Assembly (NCBI GenBank): GCA_903922605.1
Contig: CAIXUG010000017.1
Span: 1-58,208, forward strand
From: an uncultured Verrucomicrobiota bacterium
GTDB lineage: Bacteria > Verrucomicrobiota > Verrucomicrobiia > Limisphaerales > UBA9464
Direction: 5' to 3'
Length of the DNA: 58,208 bases
Shown here: in pieces, positions 15,796 to 25,288 of the stretch
Layout of the letters: every line of letters begins with the position of its first letter
Position numbering within the stretch: position 1 is the first letter of the stretch
Position numbers and translations under genes: made by a program
The notes under the pieces: model-generated
Database searches by the model: none
What the model was told of the DNA's origin: nothing
What the model saw: the letters and a program-made list of their open reading frames with translations, nothing else

Positions 15796-18700
15796 ATGAT
15801 GATTTCCACCATGAGAACGGCCATATGGCTATTCCTCATGCTTTTGTGGGGAGCATCTTCTTCCTTAGGGGCGCAATCGCCTCGTCCACTGGTCACCAGT
15901 CTGTCACAGGCGCGTGCCCTGACCGTTGCCGAAGTGCTGAGTAACACGGTCCCCTGCGTGGTTGAGGGCACGGTGATGCTCGTGGACGCGCCGTGGCGGA
16001 ACTGGTTCATCCATGATGGCGCGGTGGGCATGTACTTCATGGGGGATTATGCAGCGGGGACGCGTCTGCCACCGCTCCGGCCGGGACAGCGCATCAGGCT
16101 CTACGGAACAATCGGGCCCGGAGGTTTTTCTCCTATCATACAGACGACCAATGTGGAGGTGCTGGAAGAGGGCAGCTGGCCTGAAGCGCATGCGCCCAAT
16201 CTGGACCGGCTGCTGGCCGGGCAGGAGGACAGCCAGTGGATCGAGCTTCGCGGTGTCGTGGAGATGGTGGGCCGCGATGACGGACACAATGTTCTCCAGT
16301 TGCTGGGGCCCTACGGTTCGCTGGAGGCCTATTTTCCGGCGAGGCTGGCCACGCCATTGCCCAAAAGCTGGGTCGGCGCGCAAGTGCGGGTTCATGCCAT
16401 CGGGATCACCAAGTACAACGAACGTTCCCAGTTGGTCGGCGTTTCCCTCGCCATCCCGCGCCTGGAGGATGTGACGATCGATGCGGCGGCGGAAAGCGAT
16501 CCGTTTGCGCTGCCGGTGCGTCCCTTCGACAAGCTGCTGACGTTTGATCCGGGGGCTTCGCCAAACCGCCGGGTGCATGTGCAGGGCGTCGTGACGCTGC
16601 AGCAACGCAGCGGCCGTTTTTATCTGCAGGAGGACGGACGGGGCATGGAGGTCACGCCGGCAGATCCGGTAAAGCTGGTGGTGGGCACCCGGGTTTCGGC
16701 CGTGGGTTTTGTCCGGGCCAGCGATCCGTTTCCGGTATTGGAGTATGCCGAGGTCAGGGTGATCGGCCCGGGGAAAATCCCGTCGCCGCTGCGGCTGGAG
16801 ACGCAAAATATCGAGTATTTTCGCGAACCCATCCTCGTGGAATTGGAGGCGGAGCTTCGGGGCAGCCAACGCCGGAATGGTGAGGAGATTGGCATTTTTT
16901 TGGCCACCAACCGTTTGCCGTTTGAGGTGGTGTTGGAATCGGCCCCCGATGATCTGCCGGTGCTGAACGCCTTTCGACCCTATAGCCGGCTCCGCTTGCG
17001 TGGCGTATTCGATGCCAACACGGCCACCACCCGCTCGGTCTCACGTTTTAAGCTGCTGCTGCGCGATTCCAACGATCTCACCCTGGTCAAAAACGGGACC
17101 TGGTGGGATTCCTCGCATGCGCTCTCATTGGCGGGCGGTCTTGCGGTTTTGATCGTCGGTGCGGTGTTCTGGAATGGCCAGTTGCGACGGACCGTCGCGC
17201 GGCAGACCCACATCCTGCGAACCCAGCTGGAGAAGGAACACGCCTTGGAACTGCGGTACCGGGATCTGCTCGAAAATGCCGTGGACCTGATTTTTGTGAT
17301 CGATCTCGACGGTCATGTGCTTCAAGTCAACGCCTCGGCGCTGCGGAGCTTCGGCCTTTCCCGCCAGGAAATGCTCCGGAGCAACGTCATGCAGTTCGTG
17401 GCACCGCATCATCGCGAGTATGTCGCCCAGCGTTTTGCGAGCATCAAGGCCACGGGGCGGGTCGAGTTTGCCTCGCTCGTTATCGATGTCGTCACGCCCC
17501 GGGGCGATCATGTGTCCATCGAGGTGGCTTCGCGGCTCGTGCAGCGCCCCGATGAAGCGCCGGAGCTGGAGATTGTGGGCCGGGACATTACCGCCCGCCG
17601 GCACGCGGAGGGGCAGCGCGATCTGCAGCGGTCCGTGCTGGAGCTCATCGCCCGGGGTACGCCGCTCCAATCGGTTCTGGATAACCTGGTGCTCCAGATC
17701 GAGCGGCAATGTCCGGGGATGCGCTGTTCGATTCTGCGGTTGGACGTGGATGGGGTCACGCTGCGTCACGCGTCCGCACCGTCACTGCCCGAAGCCTATG
17801 TCACCCGGGTGGACGGGTTGCGTGCCGCCGATGGGATGGGCTCCTGCGGGACCGCGGTGGCACGGCGACAGGCGGTCATTGTCTCCGATATTCAGCGGGA
17901 TCCGCTGTGGAACCGGGAGTACGGCGAGCTGGCCAAACAGCACGACCTCAGCGCCTGCTGGTCGTTTCCGATCTTCTCATCCGCGCAGCAGGTTCTGGGG
18001 GCGATGGCCTGTTACTATGCGCAGCCCCGCTCACCTCAGCCTGAGGAATTACGGCTGGTCGAGACGGCCTGCTCCCTGGTGAGCGTCGCGCTGGAACGGC
18101 ACCGGGCGGACCTGGCGATGCGGACCAGCGAGGAGCGGCTGCGGGCGTGCATCGACCAGACGCCGAACGTGGCGGTGCAATGGTATGACGAAAAGGGGCG
18201 GGTGGTCTTCTGGAACCAGGCCTCGGAAACGCTTTTCGGCTGGTCGTCCGAGGAGGCCGTGGGCAAGACGCTCGACCAGCTGATCCACACACCGGAGGCG
18301 GCCGTCGATTTTGCCCGGCTCATCACGCGGCTCAAGACCAAGGGCGGCCAATACGGACCCGCCGAATCGGTGTTCCAGCATCGCAACGGGCAGATTGGCA
18401 CCTGTGTTTACACGCTGTTTCCGCTGCCGTCGCTGGATGGCCCCGCGTTGTTCGTATGCATGGACGTGGATGTCACGGCCATCAAGCAGGCCGAGGCGGC
18501 GCTGCGGGAAAGCGAGAAGCGCTACCGGTCGGTCGTCTCGGCGCTGTCGGAAGGTGTCATGCTGGTTGCCGCCGATGGCTTCCCCGTGACGGTCAACGAC
18601 AGCGCGCTGAGGATCCTCGGCCTCCGCCGGGAGGAGATGATGGGCCGCAACCTGAAGAACAGCAGCTGGCAGGTCATCCATGAGGATGGTTCCCGCTTCG

Positions 18701-20454
18701 CCCCCGAAGATTTCCCGATCTCCGTCGCGCTCCGCACCAACCTGCCGGTGCGGGATGTGATTCAGGGGGTGCGGCGTCCCGACGGGGAGCTGGTCTGGGT
18801 GTGTGTCAATGCCACCCCGGTCGAAGTGGTCACGGGCGACCGGATTGGCCGGGTGGTGGTCTCCTTCGCCGATGTCACCGTCCGCCGGCAGGCCCAGGAG
18901 GAACTGGTGCGCGCCAAGGAAGCCGCAGAAGCCGCGAGCCGGGCGAAAACCGACTTCCTGGCCATGATCAGCCACGAGATCCGGACCCCGCTGAATGGTG
19001 TGATCGGCTTCACCTACCTGCTGCTGGATGGCTCCCTGCCGCCGGAACAGAACCGCTTTGTCGAGACGATCAAACAGTCGGCGGAGGCGCTCCTGGCGAT
19101 CATCAACGACATCCTCGACTTCTCCAAGATTGAGGCCGGCAAACTCCAGCTGGTGACCGAGCATTTCTCCGTGGGCGACACGGTGGCCGCCGTGGCCGAA
19201 CTGCTTTCACCCCGGGCGGAGGAGCGGCGACTGGAACTCGCCCTCGAAATCAGCCCCCAACTGCCGGCGACGATGGAGGGGGATTCCTCCCGCGTCCGGC
19301 AGGTGCTGATGAACCTGGTGGGCAATGCGCTGAAGTTCACCGATGACGGCCATGTGCTGGTGGAGGCGGGCATTGTCGACGGGATGGTGCGTCTGACCGT
19401 CACTGACACCGGGCTGGGGATTCCCGCCGACAAACATGACCTGCTGTTCAAGCGCTTTTCCCAGGTTGAAACCGCCTCCACCCGTCGCCACGGCGGTACC
19501 GGCCTGGGCCTGGCGATCTCCCGGCAGCTGGTCGAGCTGATGGGCGGAGAGATCGGCTTCGAAAGTGAACCGGGGCAGGGGTCGAAATTCTGGTTCACGT
19601 TGCCATTGGGGGCGAGCGTTCCGGCTTCGGGGCCGGCGCCACAGCTCAAAGGAGTTCGGGCGCTGATCCTCAATGCGGGGGAGATCAACCAGCGGGTGCT
19701 GATCCGGCAGATGGCCGTCTGGGGTTGCCACGCCCGGGCCGTTACGACCGACGCGCTGATGGCGGAACTGACTTCCGCCGCCGCCAACGGTCGGCCTTGG
19801 GACGTGGTGGTGGCGGACGTCGCGGAGCCCAGCGCGCTCCTGGCGCGCCTGCTGCGCATGGTGCGCGCCGGTGCTTCGTGGCCGGTCCCCGCCGTGATCA
19901 TCCTGCACCACCGTTCGACTCCGGCCGCGTTCTTTCAGGATTCCTGTGATGCCACGTTGGTGAAGCCGGTGGCCATCCCGGGGACATTGCTTTCCACGAT
20001 CCAGGCGGCGTTGGCCGCCCGCCGCCGTCAGACGGAAGCCAAAACGGAAGCCAAGCGAGAAGAGCGCGCCTCGGCCCCGCCACAGCTGCTGCTGGTGGAG
20101 GATGACGGCACCAGCACGCTTTTCACCACCCGGCTTTTGCAACACGCCGGCTGTGAGGTCACGGTGGTCGGCAGTGATGAGGAGGCGGTGACGCGTGTGC
20201 GTCAGCAGGCGTTTCAGCTCATCCTGCTGGATTGCCGGATGCCCGGGCTGGATCCGGTTGCCGTGACTGCCGCGCTGCAGAAAGCCTCTGTCGCGGGATC
20301 GGCCAGCCGGATTATCGGGCTGCTCTCCGATGGCACTGAAGCAGAGCGCAAGGCCTTGCTGGTGGCCGGCTTGGACGATTGCCTGGAAAAGCCGTTACGG
20401 GGTGCCGCCCTGCACGATTTGCTCCGACGCTGGCTGCCGGGCGTGGCGGCCTAG
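15796..20454 (+). CDS. Hybrid sensor histidine kinase with three PAS, one GAF and two receiver domains
   Basis: Membrane signalling protein of 1552 residues. In order: signal peptide 1-26; periplasmic beta-rich OB-like region about 40-430; TM 441-460; PAS about 486-605; GAF about 607-770; PAS about 780-905; PAS about 908-1030; HisKA with phospho-His in AMISHEIRTPLNG (H1060); HATPase_c with NLVGNALKF (about 1173) and GTGLGLAI; a degenerate receiver about 1285-1400 that lacks the N-terminal acidic pair but keeps DVVVADVAEP; and a complete receiver about 1431-1550 with D1479 (LILLDCRMPG). It is convergent with a receiver-HPt protein, sharing the CTAG stop overlap, which makes that protein its likely phosphorelay partner. 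No DNA-binding output regulator is adjacent. Confidence 0.92.
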   Translation: MMISTMRTAIWLFLMLLWGASSSLGAQSPRPLVTSLSQARALTVAEVLSNTVPCVVEGTVMLVDAPWRNWFIHDGAVGMYFMGDYAAGTRLPPLRPGQRIRLYGTIGPGGFSPIIQTTNVEVLEEGSWPEAHAPNLDRLLAGQEDSQWIELRGVVEMVGRDDGHNVLQLLGPYGSLEAYFPARLATPLPKSWVGAQVRVHAIGITKYNERSQLVGVSLAIPRLEDVTIDAAAESDPFALPVRPFDKLLTFDPGASPNRRVHVQGVVTLQQRSGRFYLQEDGRGMEVTPADPVKLVVGTRVSAVGFVRASDPFPVLEYAEVRVIGPGKIPSPLRLETQNIEYFREPILVELEAELRGSQRRNGEEIGIFLATNRLPFEVVLESAPDDLPVLNAFRPYSRLRLRGVFDANTATTRSVSRFKLLLRDSNDLTLVKNGTWWDSSHALSLAGGLAVLIVGAVFWNGQLRRTVARQTHILRTQLEKEHALELRYRDLLENAVDLIFVIDLDGHVLQVNASALRSFGLSRQEMLRSNVMQFVAPHHREYVAQRFASIKATGRVEFASLVIDVVTPRGDHVSIEVASRLVQRPDEAPELEIVGRDITARRHAEGQRDLQRSVLELIARGTPLQSVLDNLVLQIERQCPGMRCSILRLDVDGVTLRHASAPSLPEAYVTRVDGLRAADGMGSCGTAVARRQAVIVSDIQRDPLWNREYGELAKQHDLSACWSFPIFSSAQQVLGAMACYYAQPRSPQPEELRLVETACSLVSVALERHRADLAMRTSEERLRACIDQTPNVAVQWYDEKGRVVFWNQASETLFGWSSEEAVGKTLDQLIHTPEAAVDFARLITRLKTKGGQYGPAESVFQHRNGQIGTCVYTLFPLPSLDGPALFVCMDVDVTAIKQAEAALRESEKRYRSVVSALSEGVMLVAADGFPVTVNDSALRILGLRREEMMGRNLKNSSWQVIHEDGSRFAPEDFPISVALRTNLPVRDVIQGVRRPDGELVWVCVNATPVEVVTGDRIGRVVVSFADVTVRRQAQEELVRAKEAAEAASRAKTDFLAMISHEIRTPLNGVIGFTYLLLDGSLPPEQNRFVETIKQSAEALLAIINDILDFSKIEAGKLQLVTEHFSVGDTVAAVAELLSPRAEERRLELALEISPQLPATMEGDSSRVRQVLMNLVGNALKFTDDGHVLVEAGIVDGMVRLTVTDTGLGIPADKHDLLFKRFSQVETASTRRHGGTGLGLAISRQLVELMGGEIGFESEPGQGSKFWFTLPLGASVPASGPAPQLKGVRALILNAGEINQRVLIRQMAVWGCHARAVTTDALMAELTSAAANGRPWDVVVADVAEPSALLARLLRMVRAGASWPVPAVIILHHRSTPAAFFQDSCDATLVKPVAIPGTLLSTIQAALAARRRQTEAKTEAKREERASAPPQLLLVEDDGTSTLFTTRLLQHAGCEVTVVGSDEEAVTRVRQQAFQLILLDCRMPGLDPVAVTAALQKASVAGSASRIIGLLSDGTEAERKALLVAGLDDCLEKPLRGAALHDLLRRWLPGVAA

Positions 20455-21188
20455 GTTTTGGTGCAGCGCGCGCGAACTTCCTCCTGCACGACCAGAACTT
20501 CGCTGGCCAGGTTCTCCAGAATTTCCTTGGCGAGGCTGGTGTCACGGACTTTGGCGGCATCCTCCAGTTTCTTCGCCGTGCTGACCACTGTCGGCGCGTG
20601 GAAGAGGCCGAGGCTGCCCTTGAGCGAATGCGCCTCGCGTTGCAGCCGGTGCCAGTCGCCTGCGGCCAGTGCGGCACGCAGGTCGCTCACCGATGTGTTG
20701 GTCGATTCGACCATCATCGGTGCCAGCTTGTAGAGGATCTCTGCGTCCACACCTTCCCACGGGCCGAGCAGGGGCTTGGCTGCAGCGGCGTTGGCCGATG
20801 CTGGGGCAGCGGATGGCGTGCTGGGAGTTGTGGCCCGGCGAATGGCGTCGGTCAGGATGTCCCGCCGCACTGGCTTGGTCAGGTAATCGTCCATCCCGGC
20901 GGCCAGGCAGGCATCGCGGTCGCCCTTAACGGAATGGGCCGTCAGCGCGATGATCGGGGTTCGCCGGCCGGTGCCGATCTCGCGCTCCCGAAGGTGCGTA
21001 CAGGCGGCCAGGCCGTCCATGTCGGGCATCCACAGATCCATGAGGATCAGGTCACAGGGCTGGGCGCTGTGCTTCTCCAGCACTTCACGGCCGTTGTGCG
21101 CCAGCACGACGGTATGGCCCAGCTGGGTCAGGATGTGTTTGACCAGCTCACGATTGATCGCGTTGTCCTCGGCGACAAGTATGCGCAT
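20451..21188 (-). CDS. Receiver-HPt phosphorelay protein
   Basis: Protein of 245 residues. The receiver at 1-118 has acidic residues E7/D8, phospho-acceptor D51 (LILMDLWMPDMDG), T83 and K105. An Ala/Pro linker leads to an HPt domain at about 145-240 with phospho-His H187 in REAHSLKGSLGLF. The start MRILVAEDNAINREL at 21188 is certain from the conserved receiver N-terminus. It has no DNA-binding domain, so it relays phosphate rather than acting on DNA. It probably takes phosphate from, or returns it to, the convergent hybrid kinase. Confidence 0.9.
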   Translation of the reverse strand: MRILVAEDNAINRELVKHILTQLGHTVVLAHNGREVLEKHSAQPCDLILMDLWMPDMDGLAACTHLREREIGTGRRTPIIALTAHSVKGDRDACLAAGMDDYLTKPVRRDILTDAIRRATTPSTPSAAPASANAAAAKPLLGPWEGVDAEILYKLAPMMVESTNTSVSDLRAALAAGDWHRLQREAHSLKGSLGLFHAPTVVSTAKKLEDAAKVRDTSLAKEILENLASEVLVVQEEVRARCTKT

Positions 21189-21477
21189 GAGATTGTTACC
21201 GCGATGAGGCTGGCTGGCCGTCACTTTGACAAGCAGGAAGGCCGGAGAATTGGCGTGGCCGCATCCCGTCTCGCCGGCGCATGGGTCGCTTCGGAATTGT
21301 GGCTGAGGGTGTGTTGGCGCAGCATGGGAAAAAAGGCGGGATGCAGTGTGCCGTCGCCCCAAACACCTTGGCGGATAAACCTCCCCAATTCGGGCTTTTC
21401 CGCCTGCGACGGCAACTGCATCCAACACCCTGTCTATCGGCAGGCGCCGGCAAGGCTTGAGCAGCGGTCGCAGCTTG

Positions 21478-23013
21478 TCACCGCCGCCAGGCCAACCAGC
21501 GGGCGAACAGGGATTTTACCAACGGCGTCAGGCGGGTGCGATTGTAGGCGTCGCCGCATTGGCGGATGGCTTCCGCCTGGGTCGGGTATGGGTGGATCAC
21601 GCTGGCGAGCCGTCCCAGCCCGACCCCGGCAGCCATCGCCACGCTCACCTCGCTGATCAGATCGCCGGCATTCCTGGTCACGAAAGTTGCCCCCACGATG
21701 CGGTCACTGCCGGCGGCGACCAGAATCTTCACAAACCCTTCCGTGTCGCCCTCGGTCCGGGCGCGGTCTACGTCCTTCAGCTCGCGCACGAATTTGCTTA
21801 CCGCCACACCCTGGGCGACGGCTTCGTGTTCGGTGAGGCCGACGGTGGCCACTTCAGGGTCGGTGTAAGTCGCGCGTGGGATGGTCAGGGCGCTGACCTT
21901 TTTGCGACCCATAAAAAGCGCATTCTGAATCACCGTGCGGGCGGCAAAGTCGGCGGCGTGCGTGAACTTGTGACGGGAGCAGATATCTCCGGCCGCAAAG
22001 ATGCTCGAATGGGTGGTACGCAGATGGTCATCCACCTGCACTCCTGTAACGCGATCAAAGGCAACCCCAACGGTCTCCAGGCCAAGGCCGTCTACGTTGG
22101 GACGGCGGCCCGTGGCCACCAGAACGGCGTCGGCGAAGACTGTCCGCATGTCCGCCGTGCGTTCCTTGCTGCTGCTGGACCAGTGAACCGCTTTGCTGCC
22201 GTCGTTCTGAAGGTCGACGGCGATGACCTTGGTATCGCAGAGGATCTCCACGCCATCACGGGCCAAGGCCGCCTGCACGAGGGCGGCGGCATTGGCATCC
22301 TCCTTGTCTAGCAGGGATGGCTTGTTGTGCAGGAGTGTAACTTTGGCGCCGAGACGGGCGAATGCCTGGGCCAGCTCGCAGCCGATGGGGCCGCCACCCA
22401 GGATGACCAGCCGGTGTGGCAGTTCCTGCAGTGACCACACGGTCTCATTGGTGAGGAAGCCGGCTTCCCGCAGGCCAGGAATTTCGGGGATCAGCGCCCG
22501 CGCTCCGGTCGCGATGACGGCATTGCGGAAGCGCAGCTTTGCGCCGGCCACTTCGACGGTATCGTTCCCGGTAAACTTTCCGTCGCCGAGAAAAACATCC
22601 ACGCCGAGGTCGCGGAACCGGGCGGCCGAATCGTGGTGGCTGATGCCAGCCCGCAGGGAACGGACCCGTTCCATGACCGCTCCAAAATCCACCGTCACCC
22701 CGCCGGGGGCATGGATGCCAAAACGTGCTGCCGCACGGATGTCGGCGGCGGCCCGGCCGGCGCGGAGGAGCGTCTTGCTCGGGACACAGCCGTAGTTGAG
22801 ACAGTCGCCGCCCAGCAGATGCCGCTCGACCAGGGCAACCTTGGCCCCGAGGCCGGCAGCCCCGGCGGCAGTGACCAGGCCGGCCGTGCCGCCGCCGATG
22901 ACCACAAGGTTGTAACGCGGAGCCGGGGCCGGATTTTTCCAATCCGGCGGATGGACCTGCCTCAGCAGTTCCACGTCGTGCGGGTCATCGGGCAACAGCG
23001 GGAAAGCGTTCAT
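21478..23013 (-). CDS. FAD-dependent pyridine nucleotide-disulphide oxidoreductase (mercuric reductase-like)
   Basis: Flavoenzyme of 511 residues. FAD-binding GGGTAGLVTAAGAAGLG and the redox-active disulphide GGDCLNYGCVPSKTLLRA are present, as are the NAD(P)H-binding motif LVILGGGPIGCELAQAF, the second FAD motif SSIFAAGDICS and a dimerisation domain to the end. It lacks the N-terminal HMA domain and the C-terminal Cys pair of true mercuric reductases, so mercury reduction is unlikely. The start at 23013 overlaps the TVP38 gene by four bases. In other bacteria these two families occur as one fused protein, which points to a membrane-associated redox role. Confidence 0.88.
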   Translation of the reverse strand: MNAFPLLPDDPHDVELLRQVHPPDWKNPAPAPRYNLVVIGGGTAGLVTAAGAAGLGAKVALVERHLLGGDCLNYGCVPSKTLLRAGRAAADIRAAARFGIHAPGGVTVDFGAVMERVRSLRAGISHHDSAARFRDLGVDVFLGDGKFTGNDTVEVAGAKLRFRNAVIATGARALIPEIPGLREAGFLTNETVWSLQELPHRLVILGGGPIGCELAQAFARLGAKVTLLHNKPSLLDKEDANAAALVQAALARDGVEILCDTKVIAVDLQNDGSKAVHWSSSSKERTADMRTVFADAVLVATGRRPNVDGLGLETVGVAFDRVTGVQVDDHLRTTHSSIFAAGDICSRHKFTHAADFAARTVIQNALFMGRKKVSALTIPRATYTDPEVATVGLTEHEAVAQGVAVSKFVRELKDVDRARTEGDTEGFVKILVAAGSDRIVGATFVTRNAGDLISEVSVAMAAGVGLGRLASVIHPYPTQAEAIRQCGDAYNRTRLTPLVKSLFARWLAWRR

Positions 23014-23759
23014 GATTTTCCCGGAGCGGGGCCGAGGTGTTCGCCCAAAGCGCGTTTGGCGACGCGAGCCACATACACCGTGACCGCCACGGTGGCGAGC
23101 AGGCCGACGCCGTAGAGCGCCCATTCGGCCGGGGTGCGCTCGTGCTTGCCTTCGGCCTGTTTCGCCGCGTCACCCGCCAGCGCCCCGAGCCAGACGTAGA
23201 GCAGCGTGCCGGGCATCATACCCAACCACGAAGCGATCGTGTAATCGCGGAATTTCACGTGCGTCAGCCCCAGGGCGTAGTTAAGCAGGCTGAACGGGAA
23301 GAGCGGCGAAAGCCGCAGCAGGGCGATGATCTTCCAGCCTTCCCGGCCAACGGCGGCGTCGATGGCGGCAAACTTCGGATAGCCGGCCACCTTGGTGACA
23401 ATCCAGCCACGCGCGGCAAAGCGCCCGATCAGGAAGCTCGCCATCGCGCCGAGGGTGGAGGCGAGCGAAACCAGCACGAATCCAAGCGGCACCCCGAACA
23501 GCGCCCCAGCGCCCAGCGTCAGCGGCGTGCCGGGCAGGAACAGCACGCACGCGAGCACGTAGGCCACTACAAAGACGGTCGCCCCCCACGGACCGAGCGA
23601 ACGGAACCAGTCCATCATCACGGGAAGGCGCTGGAGCAATTGGAAATGCCGAACGGCCCAAGCGCCAGTGGCAAACGCGCCTGCCGCGATGGCGAAGCGT
23701 AGCCAGCTTTTTCCCGCATGGTGGGCAGGCACACGAAAATTTGACGGTTCGTCGGGCAT
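23010..23759 (-). CDS. TVP38/TMEM64 family membrane protein
   Basis: Integral inner membrane protein of 249 residues of the VTT/DedA-like superfamily. TM segments lie at about 20-38, 55-80 (GATVFVVAYVLACVLFLPGTPLTLGAG), 85-108, 150-175 and 205-235. The family core FLPGTPLTLGAGALFG, SFLIGRFAARGW and LLRLSPLFPFSLLNYALGLT is complete. It is translationally coupled (ATGA) to the FAD oxidoreductase and follows the DUF547 gene by 23 bases. Confidence 0.88.
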   Translation of the reverse strand: MPDEPSNFRVPAHHAGKSWLRFAIAAGAFATGAWAVRHFQLLQRLPVMMDWFRSLGPWGATVFVVAYVLACVLFLPGTPLTLGAGALFGVPLGFVLVSLASTLGAMASFLIGRFAARGWIVTKVAGYPKFAAIDAAVGREGWKIIALLRLSPLFPFSLLNYALGLTHVKFRDYTIASWLGMMPGTLLYVWLGALAGDAAKQAEGKHERTPAEWALYGVGLLATVAVTVYVARVAKRALGEHLGPAPGKS

Positions 23760-23782
23760 CGGGTGGGGCTGAGGTTGCGGGC

Positions 23783-24529
23783 TTACTTTCCGTTCAGCGC
23801 CCAGTCGTATTCGGTGTACTTCACCTTGAGGCCGCCCGCCCGGATTCGCTTGGCCTCAGCTTCGGGAAAGAAAGGGGCGACGAATTCCTCAACCGACTTG
23901 CCGTCCTTGGTGAAATCGCCGTGGAACCAGTCGAAGATGGGCGAGAGCCAAAGTACCTGCCGGTCCGCATCCACCCGGTTCTTGGCCGTCTGCGCGAAGA
24001 ACTTCCGGGCCTGTTCCGTGAGCTGGGTGTCCAATTTCTCAGCAGTAAACGGCTCGGAGCGGAGCGGGGGACAGCTCTTCGCGGCGCACACGAGCGCAAA
24101 GTGAATGCGCGGCTCAGAATAGCGGGCGCGCAGCAGGCCGTGCTCGACCTCATCCAGCGTGGTCACGCGGCCCCAGAGCCGTACGACCGGCTGTTTCCAC
24201 GGACTGCTCAACACGCCGCCAATGTCCTTGATGCTTTTCGTCGGGTAGTGATCGACGATGAGCTGGAGCGTGGCGGCGTTATAGAGATTCACCAGAAAGG
24301 CGATCTGCAGTGGCTGGGTCCAAGCCTTGAACTCGTCCTCCTTCACGGCGGCGACGCCATCCAGGTAAGCCCGCAAGTCATCCGGCGCGGATTTGAGCGC
24401 GGCGTAGTCCACCGCACCATCCACGACGTGCGCCGACAGCACTTTCGCCAGCCGGGTGTGCGTGTGGTCAAAAGCTGCTGCTCGCAGCATCACCGCGGCA
24501 AAGAGGAGAAGGGCAAGGAATGGTCGCAC
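23783..24529 (-). CDS. DUF547 exported protein
   Basis: Protein of 248 residues from GTG at 24529, which gives a signal peptide (VRPFLALLLFAAVMLRAAA). An in-frame ATG at 24643 would overlap the upstream HAD gene and bury the signal, so I reject it. The DUF547 core is clear: WTQPLQIAFLVNLYNAATLQ, then IHFALVCAAKSCPPLRSEPF and LWLSPIFDWFHGDF. The Cys-containing AAKSCPPL motif is invariant in the family, and the function is not established. DUF547, TVP38 and mercuric reductase-like genes are neighbours in several phyla, sometimes near arsenosugar genes; none of those is present here. Confidence 0.82.
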   Translation of the reverse strand: MRPFLALLLFAAVMLRAAAFDHTHTRLAKVLSAHVVDGAVDYAALKSAPDDLRAYLDGVAAVKEDEFKAWTQPLQIAFLVNLYNAATLQLIVDHYPTKSIKDIGGVLSSPWKQPVVRLWGRVTTLDEVEHGLLRARYSEPRIHFALVCAAKSCPPLRSEPFTAEKLDTQLTEQARKFFAQTAKNRVDADRQVLWLSPIFDWFHGDFTKDGKSVEEFVAPFFPEAEAKRIRAGGLKVKYTEYDWALNGK

Positions 24530-24587
24530 GGCAGGCGCAAGCTGCGCTTCCTGGCCTTCCACGGCAAGCGGTCCGAAGAGGTGGCCG

Positions 24588-25178
24588 TCAGCGCGGGCCG
24601 CGCGTGAAGTGGCGGATATCGACCGCGTCCATGCCGGCGGCACGGATGGCGTCCATGCCGAGGTCGGTATCCTCGTAGGCGCGGCAGAATTGCGGGGACA
24701 CGCCGAGCCGGCGCGCCGCTTCGAGAAAGATGTCCGGCGCGGGCTTCTGGTTCACCACATCCTCGTTGGTCACGATGGCGCCAAACCAGTCCACAATGTG
24801 CAGGTGGGTCAGCACCTTGGTGATGGCTGTGCGCGAGCCGCCACTGGCCACCGCCATCGGCAGCTTACCGCGGTGTTCGCGCGCGATGGCGACGACTTCC
24901 TCCACGGGGCCGATATGCTCGAAGTAGCGGAAGTAGGCCTCTTCCTTCTCCTTGGCAAAGGCCAGCGGATCAATGTCGCTGCGCCCCTGTTCGGTCGCAA
25001 TCATCCGCACGATGTCGCGGGTCGGCACTCCGCCGAGCGAATAGAAGCGGTCTTCCGGAAAATGGATGCCGTGGCGGGCGGTGACTTCCTGCCACGCCTT
25101 CCAGTGCTGGGGCATGGTGTCGGCGAGGGTGCCATCACAGTCGAAGATCAGGGCGCGCGGAAATGTTTCGTTGGGCAT
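24588..25178 (-). CDS. HAD-superfamily phosphatase (beta-phosphoglucomutase-like)
   Basis: Cytoplasmic phosphatase or phosphomutase of 196 residues. Motif I is FDCDGTLADTM with the nucleophile Asp, motif II is AVASGGSRT, the motif III Lys lies in VNQKPAPDIFLEAARRLG, and motif IV is YEDTDLGMDA. The small helical cap places it with the YqaB/PGMB group that acts on sugar phosphates. The start MPNETFPRALIFD at 25178 is preferred to a longer frame. It is the first gene of the run leading to DUF547 and TVP38, with a 58-base gap. Confidence 0.85.
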   Translation of the reverse strand: MPNETFPRALIFDCDGTLADTMPQHWKAWQEVTARHGIHFPEDRFYSLGGVPTRDIVRMIATEQGRSDIDPLAFAKEKEEAYFRYFEHIGPVEEVVAIAREHRGKLPMAVASGGSRTAITKVLTHLHIVDWFGAIVTNEDVVNQKPAPDIFLEAARRLGVSPQFCRAYEDTDLGMDAIRAAGMDAVDIRHFTRGPR

Positions 25179-25288
25179 GATGTGTCTCAAAGGCGGCACG
25201 GACACGGAGTTCCGAACCACCCGCGCGTGAGTTTCAACAACCCAGCCGTTCACGGCCAGAGGATTTGCCGGGCACTTCACCGGTCAGC

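Noticed and set aside
21478-23013. Mercuric reductase (merA)
   Set aside because: The C-terminal Cys pair and mer operon are absent, and the coupling is to TVP38.
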